Source of the DNA: Nematopogon swammerdamellus
Lineage: Eukaryota > Arthropoda > Insecta > Lepidoptera > Adelidae
Direction of reading: 5' to 3'
DNA: 64,000 nt
Assembly: GCA_946902875.1 (NCBI GenBank)
Contig: OX336351.1
Location: 868,001-932,000 of the forward strand
Below the pieces are notes generated by a model, which was given only the letters and a program-made list of their open reading frames with translations, was not told the origin of the DNA and did no database searches. Position numbers and translations under genes: made by a program. Within the stretch, counting starts at the first letter, position 1. Every line of letters begins with the position of its first letter. Shown piece by piece: positions 1-12,334 of this stretch.

Positions 1-1030
1 GATGAAACTTAATAAAAACAATAAAATAAAATCTAAACTAAATCTTAAAATAATCAAGTTACCTATCTCATCATCAGTACCTAACTCTGAAATAAATTAC
101 TCATTGGAGTGTACACGTAGAATAAACAAATCAAAATTGTTTTAACACGCCATCAAGAATAAATATCTTTAAACTTAAAAAAGCAAGGAGCAATCCTCCT
201 GTTCACGACAAATGATCATAATATATTTATTTTCATTCGTCGTGTTATTTTTCTACTGTTTTATTGTTGTACTCCATATTATTATTCCTGAATTCCCGAA
301 TAAATACTCCACTGAATTTTCCAACCTTTTATGCGGTACTTGATATTGTCTATCCCGCTCCGCCGGTCTCGCGTGCCCCATCCGTAGGGTTACGTAGCGC
401 CGCCGCGTCCGGGCCGGCGGCGGCGGCGCCCCGCCGCCGTTGCCAGGGTTCCGGAGTGCGCACATAATATAACATTTATTACGGACACCCGTTTCACTGC
501 AGAATCTATAAATAAGCCGTAGCGCCAACGGAAATTGAAAAAAGTTTTACGGCCTATAGTCGGCTCCGTACTCCTGGCCGGACCATGTGGTAATTATAAA
601 ATTATCCTTTTAAGTCGAACCACCTGGACGGTGAAATTGACTGAGCCTGAGATTCCCACCCCGAGTTCAGAAACTGAATTTGATTACAATCAATATTTTT
701 TTTATAAAATAAATTTTATCAAATAAAATAAAACTATGACGCTGCCGTGCCGGGAGTTAGGGTTGCACGTCACGTCACTAAATGATATTTAAATAAAAAA
801 AAAGCCTCAGGTGCAATCCGGGAGTGCCGGCAGAAGTGAAAACAACACCGTAACATTACTTAAAAAAAAATAGTTTTAAGTTTATTTATTTATAAAGGTT
901 TAAAAAATAAAAAAAATTAATGAAAAAAAAATAAAAAAATAATATAGAAAAAAAATGAATTAAAAAAAAAATATTTAAAAAAAAATAAAAAAAAACAATT
1001 ATTAAAAAAAAAATAATACAAAAAAATTAT
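1..1030. other. No gene seen; AT-rich DNA with one CpG patch and A-rich runs
   Basis: Open frames here are short and resemble no protein I know. Positions 371-446 are a CpG-dense patch of GCC/GCG runs, and 855-1025 is almost only A and T with long A runs. A short phrase containing TCCGGGAGTGCCGGCAGA near 815-833 recurs in altered form near 1295-1313, just after the next repeat, so both may be flanks of one degraded element. Confidence 0.6.
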
Positions 1031-1033
1031 GTT

Positions 1034-1290
1034 AAATTTAGTAGAACGGACAGACATGCATTTGTTACGGAACCCTACATTCATTTTGCAGAACTTAGTA
1101 GAATGGACAGATATAAACGTGTTACGGAACCCTACTTTTATTCTAAAATAACCGTCGGAGGACCTTGGTTGAAAATTGTAAAATTTAGTAGAACGGACAG
1201 ACATGCATTTGTCACGGAACCCTTCATTCATTTTGCAGAACTTAGTAGAATGGACAGACATAAACGTGTTACCGAACCCTACTTAACAGT
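1034..1290. repeat. Imperfect tandem duplication, about 150-bp unit
   Basis: The block beginning AATTTAGTAGAACGGACAGA near 1034 is repeated near 1182. Each copy contains two sub-blocks that run from a TAGAA(C/T)GGACAGA phrase to GGAACCCTAC. The minus-strand open frame across it (CMSVRSTKF repeated) is a by-product of the repetition. Confidence 0.75.
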
Positions 1291-1380
1291 TGCACTCCGG
1301 GAATGCCGGCAGATCCCGTGTCACTCTAACTTAACCCTTAATGCAATGACTTAAGGTTTCATTTTAAAAATGACGCTGAC

Positions 1381-1401
1381 GCGACACCGCGACGGTGTCG
1401 C
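1381..1401. repeat. Perfect 9-bp-arm palindrome
   Basis: GCGACACCG, a CGA spacer, then CGGTGTCGC. It is a compact GC-rich hairpin in AT-rich surroundings. No role can be assigned. Confidence 0.7.
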
Positions 1402-4183
1402 GAGTTATACATTTTCCCCCCATACAAAAAGTGCCCAGCGCCGCTAAAGAAGTTTTCACTTCAAAAAATTGGAAATATAATGGTTACACCTCTAGTGTTT
1501 TAACTCTCACAATTTGAGTTAATTCAATCAGCAAAACGCTCTAGATAACCAAATTGGACAATTGGCCATCATAATACTAATTACCGCCGTTCTTTAAATT
1601 TCATACATATCTAAAAAATTAGACCATTTAGAAAACAATATTTTGAATATAAGAGAATCCTTTATTTTGCTTACATATATTCTTCACCAATTTACATTTC
1701 ATATTACACGTTAAAATTTAATGCAAAATTTGGCAAATCGGCTCGGCGGCGTGTGCCAGGGCATTTTTAGCCGCTGCCATGTGTGCGAGCGTTGCGTGTT
1801 GCGTGTGTTAGATGTGTGGGGGTTCACTGTTTTTCTCGGAAAACTGCACGCACTACTCAGGCAAACTTTTAATACGCCCTGAGTGATTTAGAGTCATTAA
1901 AAAAACTTTCAAATGTGGAATTTTAAAATGTCGATTACACGTTGGTCTCGCCGTACGCTTGGACTCGTTACACCGCTGCGCGCATGTTTAGCTGGCCATA
2001 AAGATATTTATTTTGAAAAAAAAAAAAAAATCTCGCGCGGGCGGAACTTGTGCGCATATCGGCGGCTTGAGAGCACAGCGCCGACGACGGTTGTATACCC
2101 CTGAATACATAGCTTCTCTGTGTGTGGAGCGAATATAATGTACACCGCGCGAGGTGCTTATTGAGGCCGCTGAAAAGGTTGAATAGCCCTGAGTTGGCAG
2201 GAAAATAAATTCAGCGCGGGGAAATGTCTTAATATTCAGGATTCAAGAAGTTTTCTTGTTCAACGTCGGAAGGTAATTTTCTATTTGGTGTTTGAGTGGC
2301 AGAAATGTGGAGGACATGTTTTAACTTAAATTACTCCGAGAACTAAGTTAGATTTAATGAAGAATCAGATTGGGTTTGTTTTCAATTAGTGCTCTTATAT
2401 TCTTGTTAGTGTGCGTTTGTTTTATACAAAGACATACGCAATATTACCTTGCGCTCTGATTATACTTAAGGCCCTGTCATATCGGCCGCAGTAGTTATTC
2501 GAGGGGGTGAAGCAGGGGTAGAGAATGCGAGGGGAAGGGAAGAGACTCCGCCCACAGTGGGGCGCTTCGCGCGCGCGGCCACGTGGCGCCGCTGCTAGTA
2601 GAGCAGCAGGTGATACTTCAACTATTACCAACATTTGTTTTTCCAAAATAAGCGAATGTCGCGCGTCGATCGATAAATTGCCGCAACGGCTCAAAACTAT
2701 GGAGGTGGCTTTTTACTTGGTATTATTAATTTTTATTATCCATTTACTCACACTTTTCGTTTTATATAAATTTTACATTTAAAACATTAAAACCTAAAAT
2801 TAATATAAAAATAAACGGAGTTTCCACCACCGGAAATTAATTTCTTAATGTTTTTATTAATTTCTTTATTAAAATCATTTATTGCAATTTTTTTCGTTTA
2901 TTTGTGAAATAAAACCTATGGACGATGAGTGAATTATTTTATAAAAATTTAAAGCGCATTTGTCAATTTTTGTCGAGTTCAGACGTGTCATATCACTTGC
3001 AACTAACATCACCTAAAATTTTTGTGCTTAAAATTAAGATTCCTAAATAATTCGTTCACTCCTGTCTTTCTTTCTCAAAATGACAACAATGACAGGAATA
3101 ACTAAATTTTAGCTTTAGTAGTGTCTACTAGAAATAAAGTCAATAGGTTACATTAAAAACAAAAACACAGACCAAGTAGAGTCGAACTCGCAAACCGAGG
3201 GTTCCGCACAAATACGATGGGGGGCGTGGCTTTGCAGTGGGGAGGTTTGCTAGCAAATTGCTAGTAAGCTTATTGCGTAGACAAAGTTAAAATAGGAATT
3301 TTAGTGTTTTGCTGTACGCGTAGTTTATTTAGTTTACTTTAAAAAAATAAAGGAAAAGATTTTCCATACAACATTTAATTTTTAAATTTTCATGCAAAAT
3401 GGAAACTTTACTTTTTTTTAACCACAAAAACATTGATTTTGATTATACATGTAAGCAAAAACGACACGGGCTGCCTCGACATGGTCCCTATTAAGTTACG
3501 GCTAATTTATAGAAGGTGCGGAGCGTAGTGACGAATCTTCTATAAATTAACCCTTATAATTTTTTTAAACCACCAAACTGGTTATAAAAATAATTAACAT
3601 TCCTCACCCCCGGCCATCACCTCCCACTTCAAAGCCACACACACAATGTAAATTAAGTTCATCTCAAGATTAATTTTATGATACATAAATATATTACAAA
3701 CAAACTTAATTTTGCGGTCAACCTAAATAATAATTTCTCACTAACTATTTAAACGAGACCAGTTTTTCATATTTTCGTATTCCTCCCTTTAAAGTTTTTG
3801 AACCACTTTGTCATAAAAGCAAGTAAATATTACATTCAAAATCTGTAAGAAGCAAACAAGAACCAACCAAGAAAGAATCACATAAATTTCTTGTGCACGT
3901 AAAGTCCTTTTGCGCAAATCGCAGATCAGGTCATCCTTGGAGTACGGCTTGCACCTGTGGGATGGCTCTGCCAAATATCAGCTTTTAAAAGGGAAATTGT
4001 TTGAAAACAGGAATTTGTTAAAAAGGATTGCGTCGCGCTTTCAATAAAAAAAAGCGAGTGGGCTGTGTAGGAGACACGGCCGCAGATTCTTTAATTTTAT
4101 GAAGATCTCATCGATACCTATCCTTGCTTGTCCCACCACACGATTAGTTTGGTAGCAGTAGTTTTCGAAAAAAAAAATCCTAT

Positions 4184-4492
4184 CGAGGCCTATCATTTCC
4201 TCCAGCGGATGAGTAGTCGTGGATCAGTAGTATAATTTTATTAGAGCAATTAAATGTAGGTTAAAAATATTTTACAAGCTTTTATTTAACTTTCCCTGTA
4301 TTTTGATTTGTTAGTATGTGTGGGTCAATTCTTGGAAGCCAAATTAGAACCACTTCCTCTTATCCTACGAAGTTAAAATTTAAAACAAGGCAATGTTATG
4401 TAAAAAAAAGGAATAAAAAAAATATAAAAAAATATTTAAATCTCGTCGAGGCCTATCATTTTCTCCAGGGGATGAGTAGTCGTGGATCAGTA
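4184..4492. repeat. Direct repeat pair, about 49 bp
   Basis: The phrase TCGAGGCCTATCATTT followed by GATGAGTAGTCGTGGATCAG occurs at 4184-4232 and again at 4444-4492, 260 bp apart with few differences. This suggests a local duplication or two copies of a dispersed repeat. Confidence 0.65.
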
Positions 4493-5984
4493 GTTTCCGA
4501 AATATGCCCTCTCAAATACTTTTCCTTTTTTATTCTTAAACGGCTGAACCAATTTTGAAAAAAATACAACTATTTCAAAAAGAGCAATTTTTTTCTATGT
4601 AAAGAAATAATTTGCAAGTCGATCTGACCAGTAGTTCAGGAGTTATAAGCATTTATTGATTTTCTAAGCCTTTTTTCTAAGGGCCGTATTTATAGAAGGG
4701 CTTGATGTACGACTCTCGGGTATGTCAACTTAGCAAGTCGGATATGCCTCACCTTCGTGTAACTCTTATAGTTTCGAGATATACGTCGCCAAAAGTACAT
4801 AATTTTCGTGACGCAACTTTTTTGTAAAAAACCGGCTGCAGGATAAAGACGTTTCATCAAATTCACGTCAAAAACAAAGAAAAGACAAAAATAAATCTAT
4901 AAATAAAAATCATGTTTAGGGGTTCTGGTATTTTGTTGAATTTATTGTAGCTTTTCAAATTGCCATCTAATATAGTAAAACAATAAAAATATATTATTAT
5001 AAAATAATTCTTTTGGGAATCCATCGTGTTTGTGTTTCCGTTTTCAAAGGTGTTACGTAAAAAAATATAATTTAAAGAAGCCATCTCCACTTTATCCTAA
5101 TCGCACGCACGGATTTGGCCCTACACTGTGTATCAATTGTCAGAATTAGGCGGAAAAAAATATGGAATGTAACAATGGATTGTCCACAGTGCCTATCGGC
5201 ATTTTGCCTTTGTCAAATCCAGTAAAACCTACCAATTATTGTTTGTCTAAATAGGACGAATAAAACCATAATATATTTATTGAAGAACATTCAGGTTGAT
5301 ACCGCTTTTCTCGCCCATAGTAGGGGGGAGGCAATGCCCGTTCAATACACAATTAAATATCAACTTTCCATACAGGCAAATTGACGTAAAAGATGAAAAG
5401 TAAGAGTAACCCAAAAACTTACTTTGAAATAAAAAAAAACTATTCCATATATTTTATTATGATAGGCACTGACATTTTTTATAACAAAAATCGGATTTAT
5501 TCTCGATTTCGAGAGTGGCGTCATAGTAATAGTTGTTAAATGACCATGTATAAAGAAAGTACTCAGTTATGTAATTGGAATATTGGAACGAAGTTCCTTA
5601 TAGCGGCTTTCGCGGTAATGCGAACTGTCAGAAAACGCGCGAAAACGACATGCGTTGCAAACAAAGGAAACTGTACTTTCTTTCCAACGTGTAAGAGCTA
5701 TCTTAATGTCCCGGCTGTTACGACGATCTATATAAAAGGCGAGAAAATGACATTGCTTTGAAACAATTTAATTTAGAACGTGCCAGTAATTTTTGTAGAT
5801 CAGAAAATTGACATTATATCAGCCTTCATCTCTATTTATTCTCCATTGAATAAATGTCGTAATGTCAGCCGCAACAATACCTTTATATTCAATGAAGTAC
5901 CTACTACACTACACTAAGGTAATGCACAGAGAAACATAACATATGAATTAATTAACTATAAGCCCAAGCCCATGTGTTCTGTAT

Positions 5985-6033
5985 TACTGATGTGAAGAGG
6001 AAATAAACGTTATTCTATTCTATTCTATTCTTC
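5985..6033 (+). repeat. LINE-like 3' tail (AATAAA plus TTCTA repeats)
   Basis: GAGGAAATAAACG is followed by repeated TTCTATTCTA. A polyadenylation-like signal running into a short tandem repeat is the usual 3' end of many lepidopteran LINEs. The body is not recognisable. Confidence 0.5.
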
Positions 6034-6049
6034 TATCAATTCTATGAAC

Positions 6050-6165
6050 ATATCTGCTAATATCGACTAGCAACAACACTTTTACATAGGTTTGCACTTA
6101 TTTAATTCTCATTAAAATAAATCAAATATATACCTAACTAAGTAAAATACTGCACTAAAAGTAAA
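6050..6165 (+). repeat. Dispersed repeat, second copy at about 35120-35215
   Basis: It shares the phrase CAACAACACTTTTACATAGG and its flanks, including ATCGACT(A/C)GCAAC and GTTTGCAC, with 35122-35215. Element class is unknown. Confidence 0.6.
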
Positions 6166-6340
6166 AAATGTTAAATAATAAACATGTGATCAAATCAAAT
6201 GAAGTAAAGAAACTGTTAGCTGACGTCGCACCAATGCAATTGGGGAAAACAGACAGACAAACACTTCCAAAAAATGCTTGCAGATGATATCTCAGTTGTA
6301 CTGAAAAACAATGACATAGGTAAACTAAGAGAATCTTTTA

Positions 6341-7188
6341 TATACAGGGTGGCCCAGTTATAGTGGTCCAAAAAAATAGAGGACGTCATGTTGACTCATT
6401 TAAAAAAAACATTAGTGCCGGAAAATCAATAGTTTAGAAGTTATGATTTTTTTTAACTTTTTTTGAAATTTCTCTATTTTAGTCACCTAAACCGCTCTAG
6501 TTGGATATCTATTCCACAAAATCGAATAAAATTTGGTATGGAAGTAAAGGAGACATGTAGCTAGTACGTAATGAATAGTTTTTAGGTTTACTTCTAGACT
6601 GTACTGTTGCTATAGCCCTTTCAGTGAATTTTTGTTCAGTTTACATTAAAACTGATACATTTTTGAAAAATCACTGTGAAAAAAAAGTACTAACGGAGAT
6701 TTGCCCATGCCCTTAAAAACTACCTATACATATAAAAATTCTCCAGACCAAAAATTGTAGTGGTGTTACAATTGTAACATATTCAAAATTAACATCATTT
6801 GTACAAAGTCACTACAATAAAAAGTGACGATTACCTTAATTTTTAAAATCTTATTTTTTTCACAGCGTTAGTTCAACTACAATTTCACATTATTCACAAA
6901 CCTGTCTCTAACAGCGCTAATCTACACATAAAAAACTGTTTAGTAATGTTTTAAAAAAATAAGATTTTCAAAATTAAGGTAATCGTCACTTTTTATTGTA
7001 GTGACTTTGTACAAATGATGTTAGTTTTGAATACGTTACAATTGTAACACCACTACAATTTTTGGTCTGGAGAATTGTGATATGTATAGGTAGTTTCGCG
7101 GAACTAATGTTTTTTTTTAAATGAGTCAGCATGATGTCCTCCATCTAAAAAAAATTTTTGGACCACTATAACTGGGCCACCCTGTATA
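6341..7188. mobile_element. Mariner-like foldback MITE, 848 bp
   Basis: The ends are inverted: TACAGGGTGGCCCAGTTATA on the left and its complement on the right, each flanked by TA as expected of a Tc1/mariner target duplication. A second, inner pair of long inverted arms (about 6715-6870 against 6950-7100) shares GGTGTTACAATTGTAAC, so most of the element can fold into one long hairpin. No transposase frame is present, so it is non-autonomous. Superfamily is inferred from ends and TA only. Confidence 0.8.
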
Positions 7189-7387
7189 ACTGGCGCGCCT
7201 TAATTGAATGAAAAGAAAAAGATAAGCCCAGGAATGAATAGGTGAGATGCCGGGAAACATCAACATTTATAACCTGTTTTTCGTTACGCATAATTTAGTT
7301 GCGATTTTGACGCGACATTGAAAGCATCTCAGTTGAAGTGTAGTTATTATTGAAAGGCATTCTTTTGTGATTCTGCAACCTGTGGCA

Positions 7388-7752
7388 TATAAGGTCTTTC
7401 AAAATTAGTTAATGAATTTTTTTTTTATGTAAAATGTAAAAAAAAAATATTTCTTAATGGTTTCATTTTCATTCCAGGAACAAAAAAGATAGAATAGAAA
7501 GAATTAGATTTTTTTTACCTACTTACACGTGTTACATCATAATGGTAATGAAGACTTTTTTGTTACTGTTATGAAACTGAATCGATTAGGCTATAAAAAT
7601 CAACCACCAATTTTTTTATTTAAATACATAACATTTTTTTTTTACATAAAACCTAGGGCTTAGGTCCAAAATTTTTTATATAGGTTTTACTCCCTTTATG
7701 ATACAGAAACCCCCCCTTAGCGTACTATTAACTAATTTTGAAAGACCTTATA
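7388..7752. mobile_element. MITE with 24-bp terminal inverted repeats
   Basis: ATAAGGTCTTTCAAAATTAG on the left is matched by its complement at the right end, flanked by TA. The interior of about 315 bp is AT-rich with homopolymer T runs and no coding capacity. Confidence 0.7.
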
Positions 7753-8094
7753 TATTTATTTTAAAAATATTTTGTTTTGTTTTTTGTTGCTTGTTGTTAA
7801 GTAACAATAATCATGCAAATTTGAACTTGACCAAATTAAAAAAAAAAAAAATTATGAATGTATAGCGGGATATTTGAATGCAATCTCCGCGAGGTGCCGT
7901 CTACATTTTAATATGGGCTTATTGTGCAATTAATATTGTAAGCAAAAAATCAGCTGCCAAGTCTTGCCAAAAACACAATTTCAATAGATTTTCTCCTCAT
8001 AACTCATTCATCTGTAATCAATCATGATCAAATGAAGGAAATATAATTCAGTCATGGAAAAAAAAATTATAGTAATTTTCAGTTGCTACGTTGG

Positions 8095-8220
8095 TTAACC
8101 CACTGTGCGCCGCGCTGCTCCGTCGCGGCCGCGAGCCACCGCGCCGACCGCTGCTCCGCGCCCGGACCGGCCGAGCCGCCGCGCCGCCCCCCTCGCGCCG
8201 CCGACGTTCGGCTCAGGAGA
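8095..8220. other. CpG-dense patch
   Basis: About 120 bp of almost pure G+C with many CpGs, sharply bounded by AT-rich DNA. Open frames through it on both strands are compositional. It could be a promoter or exon fragment or part of a repeat, and nothing decides between these. Confidence 0.5.
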
Positions 8221-8284
8221 TTTTGACATTGAAAATGTCTTTTCGTTCGTTCCTATAGACCCCACGAAAAAGTGCGATCCTCTT

Positions 8285-8677
8285 ATTTTTTTTTTATGTA
8301 ATCCGGTATGGGTGGCTGAGTCGGAGGGGCCAAAGCGCATGCTCCGACCAGCCAATATCACCTCCGAGAAGGTAGGTGCCATACCGGAGACTTCCCTGGA
8401 TTGCTGGCTATACTGGACTAGAGGAGAACACAGTCGAGGCTGCTATGCGGCCATCTTACATCCAGTAGGGTGGTACCAACCCAGTTGGCTACAATTTGAG
8501 CCTACCACCTAGTAAGGCGCAAGGGAAGGGACCGGTTCCGAACGGTGAAGCAGCAGGTGTAGGTATGCACGTAAATTTTTTCGTCAGAAAAAACTCATTG
8601 GTACACGCCGGCTGGATTCGAACCTGGGACCTCTCGCATGAGAAGCCGATGCCCAAACCACTCAGCCACCCGCCGCT
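8285..8677 (-). mobile_element. tRNA-derived SINE, copy 1
   Basis: Read on the minus strand, the head at the right end contains GGTGGCTGAGTGGTTTGG (tRNA A box) and GGTTCGAATCC (B box) with a T-arm-like stem. The body runs left to a poly-A tail (poly-T at 8288-8296 on plus). Its central part, about 8470-8520, is related to the core of the 5S-containing SINEs in this window: a TTACTAGGTGGTAGG phrase then GGGTTGGTACCACC on the minus strand. Other copies lie at 11810 and 44950. Confidence 0.8.
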
Positions 8678-8714
8678 AATATATATATCTCGGAGAGTTG
8701 TGAAGATATGATAT

Positions 8715-8925
8715 ATCCAACGAGCCCAAATATGGTGGATTTATCATGTGTAGTTTAGGAGTTCCTATGGCTTCCTTCCGGCTCCATCATCAGGACCTTG
8801 GAAATTTCATATAACTAGAGTACTTGCGAAGACAAATCCAACGAGCCCAAACACGGTCGATTTATCATGTGTAGTTTAGGAGTTCCTATGGCTTCCTTCC
8901 GGCTCCATCATCAGAACCCAACTAA
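8715..8925. repeat. Tandem duplication, about 130-bp unit
   Basis: The phrase CCAACGAGCCCAAA, then GGAGTTCCTATGGCTTCCTT, occurs near 8717 and again near 8847, almost identical. The second copy ends in CTCCATCATCAGAAC. The source element is not recognised. Confidence 0.75.
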
Positions 8926-9552
8926 CCTTTTCCTTATCCCGACTTTCTCGTGTCGCTCAGAGACTATATTTTTTCGAATTCCGTAGATTCATTTTCAGTG
9001 TGCTCGATAGTCGTGTAAGACACGAAATCTGTGATTTTTTTTGGAAAAGGGGGCTCGACTTCCGATGTGTTTCTTTCAGGGACAGTGCTCCCCCCCTCCC
9101 CCAATATATTCACTGCTCCCCCTCACTCGGAGAAAATGGATCAAAAAGTGGTACCTTGTCACATGAAGCAGTAGTAAGGGGGCGTATGTGTACAGCAAGC
9201 GAGTGAGTGTGACAAAGTTGCAGGAACAGATAAAAACATTTCTTTATAAAAAAAATATCCGAAAGTAGAAGTCTCCGTGGAAAATTAGTTTTTGCTAATA
9301 GCTCCTTAGACCCTCGCCCACCAGTACCAGCTACCAGAAATCTTCTAATAATGCCGCGCTATACTAAATCATACCCTAATTCGCTGACGTACCGTCTTGC
9401 TTTGTTTCCCATAGCTGTAGTGCTTTAGTAGGTACGATTTTGCGTAAATTATTTCGAGTGGATCGTCACGAGCGCGCGCGTCCTCTCACTTCGAGCTTCT
9501 GGGGGTGACTGGGGCGTGTCGGGCGACCGGCAACTCCGGCAAGATAGCGAGA
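8926..9552. other. No gene or clear element seen
   Basis: Mixed-composition DNA. A GC-rich stretch at 9465-9545 precedes the next MITE and may be a diverged outer part of it. The 68-residue frame at 9000-9206 resembles nothing known to me. Confidence 0.4.
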
Positions 9553-9953
9553 CGCCGCTTTCGTAGGTTGGAGTAGGATAAAGCGCAGCCACGCTGCTCG
9601 GAATATTTAGCGTAAGCGACAATTTGATTTTTATTTTTTTATTCCAAAACTACGAATCTAAACAAAAAAATAAAAAGCCTTCAATCTAGATATTCATTAA
9701 ACGAATAAAATATATTTTTTCCAAAGCCCTGATTTGGTCACGTTGCCTTAAATACGTTTTTAAAACGAAATTCAGAGCCATGTTCATGATTTTTTTCTAT
9801 CGAACGAAGTTAATCAAATCGTGTTTTCAAAAAGCCTTCGATCTGCGCTGATAGATGAAGTTTTACATATATTAAAACTGAATCTGTCAGGTAAGTAATA
9901 TTGCCGGCATTCTTCTTGAAATTCGAGTCAGACGCAGTCTAACATCACCTTAA
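9553..9953 (+). mobile_element. TTAA-ended MITE family, copy 1
   Basis: It shares CGCCGCTTTCG, then GGTTGGAGTAGGAT, a long AT-rich middle and the 3' end ATCACCTTAA with copies at 21868, 23521 and 31930. The best copy (23521-23952) begins TTAAGG and ends CCTTAA, which suggests insertion at TTAA as in piggyBac-like elements. The superfamily is inferred. There is no transposase. Confidence 0.65.
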
Positions 9954-10004
9954 GATCAAGAACTTCTTGCTTAAGACATTTGGAAAATGGTTTCTTTTTT
10001 AGGG

Positions 10005-10375
10005 TTCCGTGTCCGGTAAGGGACACTATTACTAAGCCTACGCCGTCTGTCTGTCTGTCCTACCGTCCGTCCGTCCGTCTGTTCGTCCTAGGGCTGTATC
10101 TTTTGAACCGTATAGGCAGCCGGTTGAATTTTTTACGTAATAATATATATGTGTTATGGCGGATATGCCAACAAATAATAAAAAAACAAAAATAAGGTCG
10201 GTCCCCATACAAGAAACGTGCTAAGAATCGATTAGTACATATTGACGCTACTAAATAATAGATGGCGCCACAGGTAGTTTTGCATCACACACAGACATAA
10301 GATAGGCGGATAATTATGGTCTTATGACAGATATGGTATGGCGGATCGACGGAACCCCCGTGCGTGAGTAGAACC
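10005..10375 (-). repeat. Dispersed repeat, inverted relative to the copy at 57006
   Basis: It contains AGGGTTCCGT, a run of GTCTGTCTGTC/CCGTCCGTCC units and a phrase TATGGCGGATATG(C)CAACAA, all found in reverse complement at 57006-57345. It belongs to the lepidopteran repeats carrying GAGTCGGACTCGC and AAAACCGGCC. The class is not assigned. Confidence 0.65.
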
Positions 10376-10694
10376 ACACTTAACCGATTTTTTTCGACTC
10401 ATTTTTTAACCGCTCTGAATGTTCCGTTCAAAGCTAGCGTAGCGAATAATCTAGTTACATACAAAGTAAGCGAGGCTGTAAACTGTCGCGGCGAAGCCTC
10501 CAATCCCCCGCCCCGCCCCGCCCGCAGTTCAACGGCGTCGTTTTGCAAGCACTCGAGTAGGAGGACCATTTTATGAAGCTGTGACGTCATTTTTTTTCAA
10601 AAATGTTAAAGTATTTTGCGTCTAGTGTCTGCTCTCGTAAGGAGTAGGTAAGTAGGGGATCAGGATAAGCAGATCAATCGGTGTTGTGCTGCAA

Positions 10695-10757
10695 GACCGA
10701 CCTTTCATTCAGTGCGGTGGTTTAAGCCCGGGCGGGTTAAACCCTACCACCTAGTAA
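10695..10757 (-). repeat. Fragment of SINE core
   Basis: CAGTGCGGTGG, CCCGGGCGGGTTAAACCC and TACCACCTAGTAATATAAG match the shared core of the SINEs described below. Both ends are lost. Confidence 0.7.
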
Positions 10758-11809
10758 TATAAGAACTTACATACATAGTTAATACATAAACACTTGCATT
10801 CTACGTACCTATATAATATTATATGTATATATGCTATACACGTACGCACACATGCACCCTCCCTCACCCTCACGCACACACACCCTTGTTTGTTTTAAGT
10901 ACCATGCGAGGACCCCCGTTTTACTCATTCAGACCGAGGACCTCTCCGTATCTGGACTATACGAAGTCGTACGATGACCTCGACTAGACAGATGTGCACC
11001 AAATTTATTCCTGGAAACGCTCAAGCGCTTAGTGTTTCGATATCTCCTACTCTTTCTAACTTGAATTGTGACAAACAAAGCGAGGACACAATATACACTC
11101 GCAAACCTGTCTGGCGACGTCCATTCGAGGACTTTGTGTTAGGCTAAACGAGGACCTGCGCGACCTGTCCAGCCATGCCATTTCGAGGACCTAATAGCAC
11201 ACCAATTCCTGAAACGTTGTATTATGCGAGGACCTTGTGTTGAATTTTCTACTATCAAACACGAGACATTTTATTCTGATTTCTTCTGTACAAAACGAGG
11301 ACCGGGGGAAGTGGAAGGTGAAGAGGAAGGGAAGAACGCCGCTGCCGCGCCGCCGCGCCGGTAGAGGAATAGAACAAATCGTGCTCCCATCACAGTCAGT
11401 CGGTCGTCAGTCGCTTCGCCCGACATCTCGGTTGTTATTTATTACAGTACCACTGCATTCAATAAAATATGTTTGAAGCTGCAAATGTACGTGTTTTTCC
11501 ATCGATGTGTTTTCCATCTTCTAGTTCAATACAGCCGTGCTCAGATAAAGGAAGGTTCCTTCGGCATAGTTGTGTGTTGGGCTAATATCACCACAGCAGG
11601 TGTAATATTCGCACAATCATGTCCAGCTCTCAAATATTGCTAATGATAATAATATTAGCTATCTGATTATTAGAATGATTAATATTTTTCAATAAGTTTC
11701 AATCCCCATTGTTTTCGTTCTAAAATTCATTATTATTTATAAGGCATAACAAAAATATTAATAGTGGTTTCATATTGATGGGTTGGGCCAAACTTGGTAA
11801 ATTATCTAA

Positions 11810-12236
11810 TGTTGTTTTTTTTTTATGTAATCCGGTTATGGGTGGCTGAGTCGGAGGGGCCAAAGCGCATGCTCCGACCAGCCAATATCACCACCGAGAA
11901 GGTAGGTGTCATACCGGAGACTTCCCTAGATTGCTGGCTTTACTGGACTAGAGGAGAACACAGCCGAGGCTGCTATGCAGCCATCTTACATCCAGTACGG
12001 TGGTACCAACCCAGTCGGCTACAATTTGAGCCTACCACCTAGTAAGGGGCAAGGGAAGGGACCTACAGTTTTACACTGGTTCCGAACGGTGAAGCAGCAG
12101 GTGTAGGTATGCACGTAAATTTTTTCGTCAGAAACTCATTGGTACACGCCGACCGGATTCGAACCGCCGACCTCCGCCGCCGACCGCTGCCGCATGAGAA
12201 GCCGATGCCCAAACCACTCGGCCACCCGCCGCTTTT
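11810..12236 (-). mobile_element. tRNA-derived SINE, copy 2, nested
   Basis: Same layout as the copy at 8285: poly-T at 11817-11824, shared core near 11998-12060, and a tRNA-like head at the right end with the A box intact. The T-arm region carries an extra GCC/GAC-rich insertion around 12170-12192. It sits inside the CGAGGAC transposon and is therefore younger than it. Confidence 0.8.
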
Positions 12237-12299
12237 GAATTTTTGAAAATTTGTTTAGAAAAAAAAAAACAATACACACTCAGCAAAACGTGTCCAAAC

Positions 12300-12334
12300 C
12301 GAGGACCCATGTGAACTTCACACATGGGTCCTCG
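12300..12334. repeat. Hairpin with 15-bp perfect arms
   Basis: CCGAGGACCCATGTG (from 12299), a 7-bp loop, then the exact complement. Each arm carries one CGAGGAC motif, so the hairpin pairs two motif copies head to head inside the transposon. Confidence 0.75.

Larger units (their letters stand above)
1402..6340. other. Gene-poor AT-rich stretch with scattered repeat debris
   Basis: No open frame here looks like a conserved protein. Recognisable pieces are a CpG-rich patch at 2525-2600, a remnant of the family with the phrase CGAGGGTTCCGCAC near 3165-3220, and a short inverted repeat around 3499-3551 (CTAATTTATAGAAG and its complement). The 73-residue frame at 5540-5761 is unrecognised and probably chance. 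Confidence 0.55.

Noticed and set aside
8577..8677. A functional tRNA gene on minus
   Set aside because: A and B boxes and a T-arm are present, but the head is fused to a SINE body and repeated at 11810 and 44950. The acceptor stem does not pair.
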